Positions 1-11,624 are shown, counted from the first letter of the stretch. The stretch is 64,000 nt of DNA from Strongylocentrotus purpuratus (GCF_000002235.5 NW_022145609.1:27985153-28049152), one strand, 5' to 3'. The notes: generated by a model not told the origin, from the letters alone. Translations and numbers: made by a program.

Positions 1-430
1 GAGTTAGCAGGAGTTAGCACCACAATTGCGAGGTTAGCCCTGCTATTTTGCAGGGTTAGTTAACCCCGTACTATAGGTGGGGTTAGCCCACTTTGGTAAA
101 TACGAGTCTGAACGGAAAGTGGAATAGGCTTAACCCCGGACTATAGGTAGGGCTAAGACCCCCCTTTAACCCAACCTATATTACGGGGTTAAGCAAATTT
201 TTGCCAGTGTGACAAGAAAGTGGAATAAGCTTAACCCCGTACTATAGGTGAGGCTAAACCCCCCCCCCCCCCTTTAACACCACCTATAGTACGGGGTTAA
301 GCAACATTTTGCCAATGTGAAGAGAAAGTGGAATAAGCTTAACCCCGGACTATAGGTGGGGTTAAGATACCCTTTAACCCCACCTATATAGTACGGGGTT
401 AAGCAAAATATTGCCAGTGTGAAAACAGTA
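1..430. repeat. Tandem array of palindromic ~101-108 bp monomers
   Basis: Each monomer begins GAAAGTGGAATAAGCTTAAC (near 115, 216 and 324) and contains two arms, CTTAACCCCGGACTATAGG and its near reverse complement, separated by a short C-rich loop. Every monomer can therefore fold into a hairpin. The unit ends with a GCCAGTGTGA-like stretch. The array is cut by the left edge of the window, so its true length is unknown. Arms differ at a few bases between units and the C run in the loop varies in length. It directly abuts a truncated foldback element on its right. I do not recognise a named satellite. Confidence 0.8.
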
Positions 431-431
431 T

Positions 432-889
432 ATGTGATGTTTGAATAAAACAATTGGGATTTGGGTATTAATTCGGTCTTTGCAAATCCAAATAACATCC
501 CTAACAAAATTAATCATGCCACACATATCAAATATCGAATATCAAATATCAACGAGCATTTGTGCGTGTGTGTTTGGGTGTGTGTGACTTTGCCCTTTGC
601 AAAAAACATATGCAATGCATTTCATTTGATACATTCAATCCATTCTCTCACTCCGCTAATCCCAACATAATACATACTGTAGGCATCACTTTGGCGCAAG
701 TTGATTTTTGCACTCTCGCAAACAATACCACCTGTTCATCCAAGCGTGAACACAAACCACACAAAAATGGTACCAAATGATTTGGGATAAAACAATCTTT
801 CCTAAGATGTATAATAATTTACTGTTCATAGATGATTTTTTTTTAAAATTAGCAATTTTTAGGTGTAAACTTTTTTTTGACTCACACAG
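432..889 (-). mobile_element. Mariner-type inverted-repeat element, one-armed copy
   Basis: This matches, in reverse orientation, the left and central part of the fuller element at 15909-16542. The right end is GACTCACACAG followed by TA (890-891), a typical Tc1/mariner-style terminus and target. Only one of the two long terminal arms is present; the left edge joins the palindromic array. Reading frames here are non-coding: no transposase similarity is visible. Confidence 0.7.
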
Positions 890-1209
890 TAGCATGGTAA
901 AAAAGCAATACGAGGTCTTCTTCATCTGAATTCACTCTGTATCACTCTCCCCACAAGGCCTCAACTACACGTGTATCCAGATAATTATCCTTTCCAGGCC
1001 AATGAATCTTTCTTCTGCATGGTAGAAGGATATAATTGCTAAGGATACAAGCTTTGTGTCCACTGGGACTATATATACTCTCACAATTAATGCCAATTAA
1101 GTGGAAACTTGTCATTCATCTTATATGTATGATACTGGTATTCATCCGAGCTTGTGGATTGCAAATGAACAGTGGTACTTGCATCATATGCCATTGATTA
1201 AAGGGATGC

Positions 1210-1514
1210 TGGGGGTGTATCATAAACAGTTTGAAAGTTACGCATGACTTTTTTGAATGACTTGTATATGAAGTGCCAGATAAGATGCCCAAAGTTTTTT
1301 CTGATATTTCCAATAACCTCAATTAAATTATGGCCAAAAATATAATTTGCATTAAAAATGGTTGTTATAATAAGAATGTTAATCTAGCTACATCTGCACA
1401 ATTAAACTTGATAATAATAATCAATAATGATTGAGCATCCCATTTTGCTTTTCATATACAAGTCGTTCGTAAAGTCATGCGTAACTTTACGAACAGCTTT
1501 ATGAAACACCCCCC
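1210..1514. mobile_element. Foldback element with ~41-bp inverted ends
   Basis: The left arm (1210-1250) reads TGGGGGTGTATCATAAACAG and continues to GTTACGCATGACT. The right arm (1473-1514) is its imperfect reverse complement, ending ATGAAACACCCCCC. The interior is about 220 bp, AT-rich and non-coding. A target duplication could not be resolved. It is a MITE-like non-autonomous element of unknown superfamily. Confidence 0.65.
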
Positions 1515-1702
1515 TGGTGTCATGAGGAACTGATAGATAGATAGATGAATGCAAAAGAACAACTAAGGTCTTCAGGTGAAGGGGAGGTGTGAGAGAGGGT
1601 CATCATTTTTTCATGTTACCTCTCCCCTCCCCTTTTATTGCTCTCTTCCCTGTCAGACCACAGCATGCTTCCTTCTCTTTTTTTCTTCTGCCATTCAATC
1701 AT

Positions 1703-1734
1703 GGGGGCATGTCCTGTGTCCATGACATGCCCCC
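1703..1734. repeat. Perfect 11-bp-arm hairpin
   Basis: GGGGGCATGTC and GACATGCCCCC are perfect reverse complements around a 10-base loop. Function is unknown; it may be the remnant of a larger inverted repeat. Confidence 0.6.
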
Positions 1735-2309
1735 GAACACACCTCCCCGCAGATGAACTAATGTTGATTGAACGGGTAATCATACATGCTGTACAGAAGG
1801 ATAAGACTTAGGCCTAAACAAAAAGATCTTGTATTGCCCTTTGCGGCCGACCCCAAAAATCTTGAAATCTACGGTAGGCTTTTAAAGTTTTATATATTTG
1901 TTACCGTTTTTTAGAGAAAAAATGTTTAATGAATAAAAAAACACATTAAAAACTGAAAAATATCAGCACAAAGAGGGAAAGAAAGTAAAAAGAGGTAAAA
2001 AAAAAAGAGATATCTGACCGACCGACCCATGTTTTGGCACCTATTAAAAGGGCAATACAACATCTTTTTTGGAAGGCCTTTTGATATCTATGTTGAATAG
2101 CAGTCCAATGGCTGCCACGCTGATGAACAAGATTAATTAACTGCATGCAGACAGATTTTTTGCCATTGAATGCCATTGAATGCATGCTATAATTAGATGA
2201 TATGAAAAATACATGTCTCGAACAAAACAATATTGATTTTTTTATTAATATTGATTTCCATTTTCTGTCATTGTTGCTGTTTAATTGATTGTTTTTTGTC
2301 TATACTGTA

Positions 2310-2560
2310 TGTAGAGTTGTTGTGGTACAGTGGTTCATTCGCTTGACTCTCATGACTCAATCCAAGGGATGAGGGTTCAAATCCTAGCCAGACACTAACG
2401 TCCTTAGGCTAGATATTTGTAATAATCTTGAAGGTTATCGATAGCACAAGACATTAGTTTCATCATTCCAGACAATCCCCAGTGTCCAGTTGCTCTTTTG
2501 GAAACTGTTAATAAAGTTGCCTTCATTTTGAGATGAAAGAAGCTCTAAATAAGAAAGTTC
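2310..2560 (+). mobile_element. tRNA-derived SINE
   Basis: The head carries an internal pol III promoter: A box TGGTACAGTGG at 2323-2333 and B box GGTTCAAATCC at 2374-2384, at tRNA-like spacing. The sequence between them is tRNA-like but does not give a functional cloverleaf I can support. The body continues through an unrelated segment to about 2560, where it fades into AT-rich DNA. A second tRNA-headed SINE lies on the other strand near 46070-46285. Confidence 0.7.
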
Positions 2561-2592
2561 TGTGAAATATCAGAATTATAGAACTGATTTGG

Positions 2593-2665
2593 GTGTTGTT
2601 GTTGTTGTTGTTGTTGTTTTTGTTTTGTTTGTTTGTTTTTTTGTTTTTTTTTTTGGGGGGGGGTT
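2593..2665. repeat. (TTG)n and T/G-rich simple repeat
   Basis: A run of GTT units passes into T-rich and then G-rich sequence. The antisense Lys/Thr-rich reading frame is a by-product of the repeat. Confidence 0.85.
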
Positions 2666-3334
2666 AGCACCTTTTATCCCCACAAAATTCAAATTCACAT
2701 TTATAATAATAATTAAAACATAAAGGAGGATCATTCTCAATATTCTTTTGACAAAGGATAGCAAAAATAAAAATTATTGTAACAAAGATCGCTCAGTGAG
2801 TGCAGATGTCAAAATTACAATAAACCGAAATAGCAAAAATTTACATCAATGATAAAGGGGATTAGACCACCCACCCCCCTCACGCCCCCTTGTCTGGTAG
2901 TTGATAACTACATGTATGTCTTCCTACGCCCCTGGATACTGTCTAGTTCCTTTAAATCTCCCACGGAATTGCAGAGAAAAGCGATGGAGCTATCTCATCA
3001 AATTGCACAAAACTCAGGACTAATGTTATTTGGGATGATAATCACGTTCGCTTGATATATTCTGTGTTTCGTCGGGCCTGCTGCTCAGTGAAAGGAAGAA
3101 AAATTGATTAATCAAGAGAGTGATGAAACAGGTGTTTGAGTGGTGTGACATATTGGATGCCACATTCTGTATCCAGGCGGCCGTGACTGTCGAAGATTCA
3201 CAGCACGTTCTCACTCCGCAAAGATCGTTTCATGAAACGTGAGTTGTTATGTTTACTACTGGGCTCTTGATTGATATATGTAACAAACTACACTTGCTTT
3301 CCAAATTCAGAGGAAACAAAAATACTGTGCGTTT

Positions 3335-4135
3335 GGTCTACAACCAGTTTATCTACTAAACAATTTGTTTATTTCCATTTGGTCTACACACAGCCAGTCT
3401 ATACTAATAATCAATTCATCTATATATCATAGAGGTTGCGTTTATTGACCAAATTTTTGGCTAGAATCAGGTTTCTCAAATGCCTTTCAGGCAAATTAGG
3501 TGATAAACGCAAAGCCTTTTTTAAAGGTCTTTAGAAATGGGCATATCTAAAGACGCAAAAAGGTGTGTTTTGAATGTGACATACAGTTTTGAACCCCACA
3601 AACGAATCGGACCACCCAGGTTAAGGGTTCGGAGGCTAGCGCGCGCCATGTGTTGTGTACAAGCATGTGTGTGTGTGTAGTTGACCTCGAGAAACTGTCT
3701 GCTTCCCGGGTCAAAACAGCTGCGCAGACACAAGGCCTTTATTTTGAATCGTGAAGAGACGATAAACGCGACATCCCGCAAATCACTTTCGTATAGTGGG
3801 GTTCGATAGTGGGGTATGATAGTGGGGTACGATATGTACATATCTAGTGGCAAGCCCCGATAAACGTGCCCTTAGTCTAATGAAGATTTAGACTAATAGC
3901 CATTTGGTCTAATCTCCAATATGTCTCCTGACCAATTGGTCTATTGCTCATCTATTCTAATTTCTTGTTTGTTTAATGCCCATTTTGTCTAGCATCCCTA
4001 AGCTCTAATAATCATCTGATGATTATTGTTATTTGATTAAATTATTATTAGACCATATGTGGATGGTAGACAGGCTGGGTGTAGACCTTATGGGAATAGA
4101 CCAAGTGGGTAGTAGACGAACCAGTTGTAGACTTA
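3335..4135. repeat. Degenerate 'GGTCTA / TAGACC' repeat element, copy 1
   Basis: Both flanks (3335-3425 and 3870-4135) are made of loosely spaced short units such as CCATTTGGTCTA on one side and TAGACCAAGTGGG on the other. The right flank folds about a palindrome near 4015 (ATCATCTGATGAT). The middle, 3432-3874, is different sequence with ATAAACG motifs near both edges and may be a separate insertion. A related copy without this middle lies at 42680-43035. Confidence 0.6.
3793..3834 (+). repeat. 13-bp tandem repeat, three units
   Basis: Three consecutive units of the form ATAGTGGGGTWYG. It lies in the middle segment of the GGTCTA-type element. Confidence 0.85.
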
Positions 4136-6720
4136 ACTGTAATAAACCCAATACAATATTGGCATACAGCTTTTTACAGAACAAACACATATACATAACC
4201 GAGCAAATATACTTGTGACTAAATTATGCACACATTAAAAAAACTACAGATGCAAAATGATAGTATTTACAATGCTATGGATATTGATATTACAAACATA
4301 CATGAACAAGATTTTTAGTTCTCTTAGAGGTAATCAATTTTATGCTTATATCTGATCAACTTCATTCATCTCTGTATCGCTGTCCCATTCATATATGCCC
4401 TTTGCCTTTCTCATATTTATTCTTAATCAAATTAGACCTTGAACCAGAGAGATTAATCACGTTGATACATTGTTGTATTTTTAACGAGGCAGTCACTGGT
4501 TGCACGTGACAAATATTCTTCTCTCAGGTAGCTAGGGTTCTTGCTTATTTTATTAACAAGCCCCAGGTGGATGCCTCACTCGAAATAGAAGTCTCTTGAC
4601 AGACATCTGAGATGGCGTGAGAGTGATACAGTTTTCGCCGAGACCCGGCCATTGAAAGTCGCAAAACAAGAGTGTTCTGGATTGATCTGTTAAAGGGCGA
4701 TCCTACCCTAATAGCAAACTGTTCTTTAAAAAACTCTGAGAGAAAGAGAGCAGAAAAATCAAAGAAGGGGACTGGTGGAAGTTTGAAAAAAAATTGGACA
4801 ACAAATAAGAAAGTAATGAATTTTTAAAACGTTCTAATCACTAAGTGTATGGGAATTTCAAATTGGCCAAATATATCTGAACAAGCCTTAAACCTCGCTT
4901 AAATTCCCATTGCAACCCTAACCCTATGCCTTTGACGAAATAAGGACCAGAGCAATTTTCATGGGAGCAATGTGTCACATCACCATCATTCTTTACACTA
5001 TGTTTCTTCTCGTGTGAACATGTCTCCAGTATGCATGCTCTAATTGGGGTGTTGTGTGAACTGGTCCATGCATGGTTGCTGGCTCACTTGTTCTGGTTGA
5101 GGTAATCGACCCGGGATAGCCCAGGGGAAAGTCCCCTCCGTGACACGCCCAATGCATAATTGAGGTGGAAACCTACCCTCATCAGGGAAAGAATCCATCA
5201 AGCATTCACTGGGTCACAGATCGAGGGCTATGCTTAATGGTGGGTAAAATTACTGAGCTAATTAGAAATGTCCTCTTTTTTTAATAGAGCAATTAATGAT
5301 TTCTCAATAATCAATACAGAGTGAGAGTTACTATTGTATTATCAGAATTCATTTGTTTTTCTGTGCATCATTCTCAATGGTGGATGAAGTGAGTATGCTA
5401 GTGATGAAAAATCCCTTCTCAGAGCAATATTTGCTTGTAGTCATAAAGACTGAATTGTGTTTTTGTTTTTTTTAACAATAATGAGATTTAGAGAAGAACA
5501 AAAAAGAGAGAAAAAAAGTGTATAAATATACACAAAGTAGTAAATGTAAATATATACAATAATGATAAATATTCAATATAATCTTGAGCTTTTTTAGATT
5601 AGGGTGGAAATTTAAAATGCAATATGTAGCATCAAGTAATTAAAAAGCTTCATTTGATGATTAATTCTGTCGTTAATCAATGCTTTCGAAGTACCCTTGA
5701 GAGGTATATGAATCGTGCTGGAGCCCTTGTCATCAGTTACATGAAAAATTCATTATGATTGCTTTTTTAAAAGATGAGGGTGTTTTGACATAACAACTGC
5801 ATGAATTGAATTGCTTGTTACTAGGCAGGAGTGTCCATGAAAAGCATAAATGTATTTAAAGGGGTATGGAATTTCTTTATAAGTGCATTTTTGTTGTTGA
5901 ATCTTAATATGCAGTATAATTCATTTGAGGCTTATGCACTCATATGATGTGACCATTTCTTAATAATATAAGCATCAAATTGCCCTGGAATAGTTCTTAG
6001 CTGCTTGGACATGCTACACAAGCAGTTTGTGACAAGAAATATGATTTATGATAAAAGTAAGAAATAAAATCTGGTATTTCTTGTGATCGGGAGATGTGGA
6101 ACATGGAAATAAAAGTCATCTTTTTTATTTTAATGGAAGTCACGGTATTCCTCTAGGTTATTACCTCCTAGAGCTGTTATTTTTTAGCATACCTTAATGT
6201 TGAACTTAATCTTTTAAAGTAACCTGTAATTGGCCTTTCTGAGAAGAATATTTTTATCACATTAATCAATTTTGATAAGCATTTAAGGATATTGTAGGCA
6301 TTTTTTAAGGGAGGTTAATACAATAACGTAATATATTCTTTGTTGAACTATATCGCACTTTGATGCTCGAGGTAGGAAATGGGAAATGAGCTATATTTGG
6401 ACCTACATATTGTAGATTGAGGCAATAGCATGATCGAGTTAGGGATCAGACAGTAGGGTTTAATACCTAGCTGTCAGGTAATGAACAGAGGATGCACTCT
6501 GGCATTGAAGAAATCTCATTTCAAGATGAAGTCTAGCTGTTCCCTAGAACCTAGCTCGTTCAGATCACCGGAACTCATGGTGTAGCTGTGATGAGAATCA
6601 TAGCGCTATACAATAAGTAATTACCACTTTCCTAGTCCGAGCAGAATGACTAGTTGAAACGTTCCAAAGCAAAACGCACTTTTGAGCATCGTTTGGGACA
6701 AAAACTCTGAAGAAACAATA
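4136..6720. other. Non-coding AT-rich stretch
   Basis: No exon, RNA gene or complete transposon is recognisable. The 5' exons of the P4HTM-like gene might lie in this interval or further left, but no EF-hand or hydroxylase N-terminal coding sequence could be identified. It includes the short dispersed repeat at 4917-4975. Confidence 0.45.
4917..4975 (+). repeat. Short dispersed repeat related to a 15-bp minisatellite seed
   Basis: CCTAACCCTATGCCTTTGAC and the following AAATAAGGACCAGAGCAAT match a second copy at 30570-30660 at most positions. The end of the repeat (GAGCAATTTTC, GGAGCAATGTGTC) resembles the 15-bp GGAGCAATTGTCGGC unit of the TU-like element, in the same orientation as the right arm. 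Confidence 0.55.
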
Positions 6721-7097
6721 GGTATGTCCTCATCAGCTCAAGATTGCCAAACAGCCCGCTATTTCTGATTTGGGAAATAATCCCGAAGTTACAAATCGCG
6801 TCTTCATCAGCTCGAGACTCTACCTCGAAACTTAAAACTCGACCTCGAGAAATTAGCTCTAGATATTTTGCTCAGCGTTCGCGCATAGTGCGAGTCTTCG
6901 GGCTGGTGATGACGCACCTGACAAATAGCGGGATATTTTGCAAACTAGCCTAAGATATCTTGGGGTGATTATCTCAACCAAATATCTCGCTAATTGCATC
7001 TGTGGGTTGATGAAGACACAAATTAGCTGGATAATTTGCGATCGGGATGGTTAAAATAGCGGGTTATTTGGCAATCTCGAACTGATGAAGACAGGCC
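6721..7097. mobile_element. Foldback element 'GGCCTGTC', copy 1
   Basis: The left end is GGTATGTCCTCATCAG and the right end reads, on the reverse strand, GGCCTGTCTTCATCAG. Both are preceded by TA, giving a TA target duplication. Inside are several small dyads of the type AAATAGCGGGTTATTT, each preceded by a CTTCATCAG-like motif, so the element is hairpins within a hairpin. A shorter, cleaner copy is at 52445-52747. No coding capacity. Confidence 0.75.
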
Positions 7098-7795
7098 TAG
7101 TGTCCATTTCTAGTCTGGCTGGGGCTTATCAGGATTGGCCAGCTGTTGAATTGTCAACCGACCTCGATTTTCAAAACTAGGTTCTTTATACCCAAATTCT
7201 TTATATGATATAGTTATCTTGTCTATACGCCCCTTAATTTAGGCAAACGGCAGGTTTTTTTATGATGACATGAAGTTTAATTCAATTCACAATTCTAATC
7301 TCAGTGAATAAGCAAAAGTCCTTTATTGTGCGCAGTTGCCATTTATTTACACGTTAAAAAAAACCGGCGGTTCATTTTGCGGCAGTTTACAGCGCCATAT
7401 ATGAACAAGCCTTTACTGCATTTCTGTGTCCGAGTTTGGTATAAATCTCCGGTAGTCTAAACAGGCCTATCAGTCTTTGTTCTCCTGTTGTCTGTACCCC
7501 TTATTGGCAGTCGGACAGTGCTGATGTAATAATGTCTGGTTATAAAATCCACAAGCAGAATCCCACCTGTCGATTCGTACATTAATAATGAGAAAAGGAA
7601 GCAGCAAAGTCAGTATTTCTTTTTTATGATTTTCAACGGTACAGGGTGTCTCAGAACAAGCAAATAATGAAAGAAAAATTGTATAGATGGATTAAGAGTC
7701 TCTTCTATTGTCTGAATATTAAAGCATTACATCATGCTTCACATTTTCCTTTTACTCTTTTTTTATAATAAAATCATTTGTTTTCTAAATATTAA

Positions 7796-7982
7796 AGCCT
7801 ATCTGCACTAGTTTGGCCAAGAGGAATTAGACCTCACTGCGTGATCACTGGCAGGTGGTTATCTCATCAAATCAGCTCTCAATTAACATAAGAAAAAGGG
7901 GACCATGGGGACCAACAGGTACTGCTTAGGCATTGTTGGCTATATAGAGGGCGCAAGTAGACACAAGTAGTGCAGTCCTGCT
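7796..7982. mobile_element. TTAA-target MITE, decayed copy (AGCCCC family)
   Basis: It starts with TTAA (7792-7795) followed by AGCCTATCTGCACTAG, and its far end carries the inverted GTAGTGCAGTCCTGCTT. It shares TATATAGAGGGYGCAAGTAG with the intact 122-bp relative at 19234-19355. The right TTAA is no longer present, so this is an older copy with extra internal sequence. Confidence 0.6.
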
Positions 7983-8056
7983 TCACATCATGCTTCATGT
8001 TTTCTTATTTACTTGAATATACTTCTCTATACCTTTTTTAAAAAAATATTTCATGT

Positions 8057-8400
8057 CTCTCTCTCTCTCTCTCTCTCTTTTTCTCTTGTTCTCTTTTCTC
8101 TCTCTTACACTCTCTCACTCTTTCGCTTCCTCTATTTGGACGTATCTCTCTCACCACTCCCCCCTCTCTCTCTCTCTCCCTCTATCTCTCTCTCTCTCTC
8201 CCTCTATCTCTCTCCCTCTCTCTCTCCCTCTATCTCTCTCTCCCTCTCTCCCTCTATCTCTCTCCCTCCCTCCCTCCCCTCTCTCTCTCTCTCTCTCTCT
8301 CCCTTTCTCTCTCTCCCCTCATATATCTCTCTCTCCCCCTTCATAGTTCTACATATCTCTAGTTTCTATCTCTATTCTCTTCTCTCTCTCCTCTTCCCCT
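8057..8400. repeat. CT-rich simple repeat
   Basis: A long imperfect (TC)n/(CCCTCTAT)n tract. Overlapping Ser/Leu/Pro-rich open frames in more than one frame are artefacts of the repeat. Confidence 0.95.
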
Positions 8401-8472
8401 CAGATTGCCCATTGATTGTATTAGTATGCAATATACTATTTTGAAATTCATGCAAAGTCCTATGAGTATACT

Positions 8473-8481
8473 ATAAACTCA
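8473..8481 (+). repeat. Target-site duplication, left of TU-like element
   Basis: ATAAACTCA occurs here and again in direct orientation at 13136-13144, exactly where the two inverted arms stop matching. Confidence 0.8.
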
Positions 8482-8490
8482 GGTAACCCA

Positions 8491-9262
8491 ACACATGCTC
8501 CGCCGACGATTGCTCCGCCGACATTTACTCCGCAAAACGCGACAATTGCTCCGCGACATTTGCTCCTCGACATTTGCTCCGACGTCAAATGCTCCGCCGA
8601 CAGTTGCTCCGCCGACAGTTGCTCCGCCGACAGTTGCTCCGCCGACAATTGCTCCGCCGACAGATGCTCCGCCGACAATTGCTCCGCCGACAGATGCTCC
8701 GCCGACAATTGCTCCGCCGTCAATTGCTCCGCAAAACGCGACAATTGCTCCGCCGACATTTGCTCCGCCTGAAGCGACACTTGCTCCGCCTGAAGCGACA
8801 CTTGCTCTGCCTGAAGCGACACTTGCTCCGCCGTCATTTGCTCCGCCGACAATTGCTCCGCCGACAATTGCTCCGCCTGAAGCGACACTTGCTCTGCCTG
8901 AAGCGACACTTGCTCCGCCGTCATTTGCTCCGCCGACAATTGCTCCGCCGACAATTGCTCCGCCGACATTTGCTCCGCCGACAATTGCTCCGCCGACAAT
9001 TGCTCCGCCTGAAGCGACAATTGCTCCGCCGACATTTGCTCCGCCTGAAGCGACACTTGCTCCGCCGACATTTGCTCCGCCGACAATTGCTCCGCCGACA
9101 ATTGCTCCGCCTGAAGTGACAATTGCTCCGCCGACATTTGCTCCGCCGACATTTGCTCCACCGACATTTACTCCGCCGACAATTGCTCCGCCGACAATTG
9201 CTCCGCCTGAAGCGACAATTGCTCCGCCGACATTTGCTCCGACGACATTTGCTCCGCCCAAA
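8491..9262 (+). repeat. TU outer domain, left: 15-bp minisatellite
   Basis: About 50 head-to-tail units of GCCGACAATTGCTCC with variants (CATTT, CAGTT, CAGAT in place of CAATT). An 18-bp variant containing GCCTGAAGCGACACTTGCTCC-like sequence, split by six extra bases relative to the main unit, is interspersed. All unit lengths are multiples of three, so several frames stay open on both strands. These are not genes. The right arm has roughly half as many units. Confidence 0.95.
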
Positions 9263-9659
9263 AAGTGTCCCATAAACTACAAATGCTACTAGTACTACGA
9301 CAAATGCTTCGCCGACAATATTTTCTTTACACCTATTTTTTTCGTTTCTTTTTTTCTTCTTCATTTTCTGAATGCATTTCTTGAAATAATGTAGATGAAA
9401 TGAAATGAATGAATGTTGATGAAGTGGGAGGAAAAAGGAGTTACCTAAAAGTCATTTCGAATATACTGAAATAACTTTCCATCTATCACTGTACGTCCCA
9501 TATAATGTATACTAAACACTCATTACATGTCGTGGGAAGTTTAAAAAAAAAAAGTAGAGCAGCAAGCCACATTCCCCAATACGCGCATACCTCCTAGTTA
9601 ATTTCAAGTAGCTCATCAATATGTAATACCTGAAATTACCTCGATCAATGCATCTATAG

Positions 9660-10135
9660 GAAAGTGAAAAGTATGCCGCAGACCTGTCGCAGACCTGCCG
9701 CAGATCTGCCGCAGACCTGCCGCAGACTTTTAGTCTGCAGCAAAGAGTATGCCGAAGTATGCGGCAGAAAGAAATTTTGCTGCAGACTTGCCGCATACCA
9801 GTATGCCACAGAAACAGTCTGCGGCAGATCTGCGGCAGGATGAAATTTTGCTGCAGACTTGCCGCATACTAGTATGCCACAGGAACAGTCTGCGGCAGAT
9901 CTGCGGCAGGATGAAATTTTGCTGCAGACTTGCCGCATACTAGTATGCCACAGGAACAGTCTGCGGCAGATCTGCGGCAGGATGAAACTTTGCTCCAGAC
10001 TTGCCGCATACTAGTATGCCACAGGAACAGTCTGCGGCAGATCTGCGGCAGGGCGAAACTTTGCTCGAGACTTGCCGCATACCAGTACGCCACAGGAACA
10101 GTCTGCGGCAGGTCTGCCACAGGAAATCCCATTAA
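9660..10135. repeat. 71-bp tandem array inside the TU-like element
   Basis: Units start CAGTCTGCGGCAGATCTGCG and recur at 9815, 9886 and 9957, with two further less perfect units. Each carries GCAGACTTGCCGCATACTAG followed by TATGCCACAGGAA. Both ends of the unit contain inverted CTGCGGCAG / CTGCCGCAG motifs. The array is GC-rich against an AT-rich background. Confidence 0.9.
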
Positions 10136-10640
10136 AGTCTAATAGGGCCAATTGAAACCAATCATCTCATGCATATTCATTATTACTTTACACGTGTGAC
10201 AGAAAAATACATTTATCATGATTTGTTAAGCAAATTAAGACAATGCACATCATTTTTGTGATTTCTATTTTCCTTTTGCCATGATTAACCAATAGATTAT
10301 TTTGTCTGATCATGTTACAATTATATTCACGTTTAAGCAATAGATATATTGATTACTAACCAAGAAACTATGATTACTAACCAAGAAACAATATACATAT
10401 TTAGTTTATATATGTGTACGAGCCTGTGTCACTTTAAATGTTACTCTTGAATACACTTCAAATGATCATTGTGATGAAGTTAACACAATTGAGAATAGAA
10501 TATACCTAATTGGTAATATATATATATATATATTGGTATTACCTAATTGGTAATATCGATATTGCCAATATCGATTATGAAGTATCAATCAGTTTATCAC
10601 TGGTTCTTCTACATGCATACTTTATTGCCACGTTCTGGAT
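10136..10640. other. AT-rich spacer inside the TU-like element
   Basis: No gene. It contains small dyads (ACCTAATTGGTAATAT repeated around a TA run near 10510-10530, and GATATTGCCAATATC near 10557) and a duplicated TGATTACTAACCAAGAAAC near 10352-10389. Confidence 0.6.
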
Positions 10641-11165
10641 ATGAAAGAGTATGCGGCAGGTCTGCAGCAGGTCTATATGAGATATGAATATTCATGATGA
10701 AGAGTCTGCGGCAGGTCTGCAGCAAGTCTGCGGCAGACCTGCCGCAGACTCTTCATCATACTGAAAGAGTATGCGGCAAGTCTGCAGCAAGTCTGCAGCA
10801 AGTCTGCAGCAAGTCTGCGGCAGACCTGCCGCAGACTCTTCATCATACTGAAAGAGTATGCGGCAAGTCTGCAGCAAGTCTGCGGCAGACCTGCCGCAGA
10901 CTCTTCATCACACTGAAAGAGTATGCGGCAAGTCTGCGGCAGACCTGCCACAGACTCTTCATCATACTGAAAGAGTATGCGGCAGGTCTGCAGCAAGTCT
11001 GCGGCAGACCTGCCGCAGACTCTTCATCATACTGAAAGAGTATGCGGCAAGTCTGCGGCAAGTCTGCGGCAAAACTAATTTGCATGTGAAAAAGATGACT
11101 GTCTGCGGCAGGTCTGCTGCAGATCTGCGGCAAGTCTGCCGCAGGAGTATGCGGCAGGCTCATTT
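10641..11165. repeat. Palindromic CTGCGGCAG array inside the TU-like element
   Basis: Irregular units of about 60-90 bp begin CTGAAAGAGTATGCGGCAAG and end GCCGCAGACTCTTCATCATA. Near the centre of most units lies a 26-bp dyad with 12-bp arms AGTCTGCGGCAG and CTGCCGCAGACT around two bases. A 12-bp sub-repeat, AAGTCTGCAGCA, is expanded in one unit. It shares its core with the 71-bp array at 9660-10135. Confidence 0.9.
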
Positions 11166-11234
11166 CTTTCCTATGGGTTACTAGGTAAAGCATTATACAA
11201 TGTAATAGGTCATCATGGAAGTTTAGAAAATAAG

Positions 11235-11624
11235 TAAGGGGGATTTACCAAGTGTTGATCTTTTTAAGAGTTTTATAAAGAAACAAAAAGATATTGAATA
11301 TTTCTCAGCGAAAAAAAGGAACAAGCTTGTTTCGCATTTTAAGAAATGGCGATTTGACTTATGATACTCATGTTGATTTAACTTTTATTCCTGTGCCCCT
11401 CACTCCCCTTTATGCACTGGAGTTCAAACTATGATTTATATGTGTACAGTGTATTTTTTTTTACTATAATGTTTTTTTTTTTATAACTTTCTTGTCCTTT
11501 CATTATTGTTAGTTGTTCTTATAAATATTTTTTTTTTTTGTTTGTCTAATTATTACCAATGACTTGTAAATATGTAATTTTTATATGATTGAAAATTTAA
11601 TAAACACACAAATATTTTTAAAAA
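11235..11624 (+). mobile_element. Truncated poly(A) retroinsert (LINE-like 3' end)
   Basis: A perfect 16-bp direct repeat, AAGTTTAGAAAATAAG, flanks the insert at 11219-11234 and 11625-11640. The insert ends AATAAACACACAAATATTTT followed by an A run, as expected for target-primed reverse transcription. The body is AT-rich and non-coding, so it looks like a 5'-truncated non-LTR element or another polyadenylated transcript. It is nested in the centre of the TU-like element. Confidence 0.8.

Larger units (their letters stand above)
890..2309. other. Non-coding AT-rich stretch with two hairpins
   Basis: No exon, RNA gene or conserved protein is visible. It holds the inverted-repeat element at 1210-1514 and a small hairpin at 1703-1734; the rest is unassigned AT-rich sequence. 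Confidence 0.5.

Noticed and set aside
2849-3055. Candidate upstream P4HTM exon (PTELQRKAMELSHQ frame)
   Set aside because: No match to the N-terminal membrane or EF-hand part of the family, and no supported splice sites in phase.
6410-6640. Possible third SINE ending AGCGCTATACAATAAGTAATTA
   Set aside because: The tail resembles some tRNA-SINE ends, but no A box and B box pair could be found.
8460-9364. Long open frames on both strands (up to 265 codons) with APP/TIAPPT, GGAIVGGAN and SAEQLSAEQ repeats
   Set aside because: All arise from a 15-bp minisatellite whose unit is a multiple of three; open in several frames at once, with no conserved start or splice context.
9744-10115. Regular 71-bp direct repeats resembling a CRISPR array
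   Set aside because: No unique spacers between short repeats, the setting is an animal genome, and the array lies in the centre of a foldback transposon.
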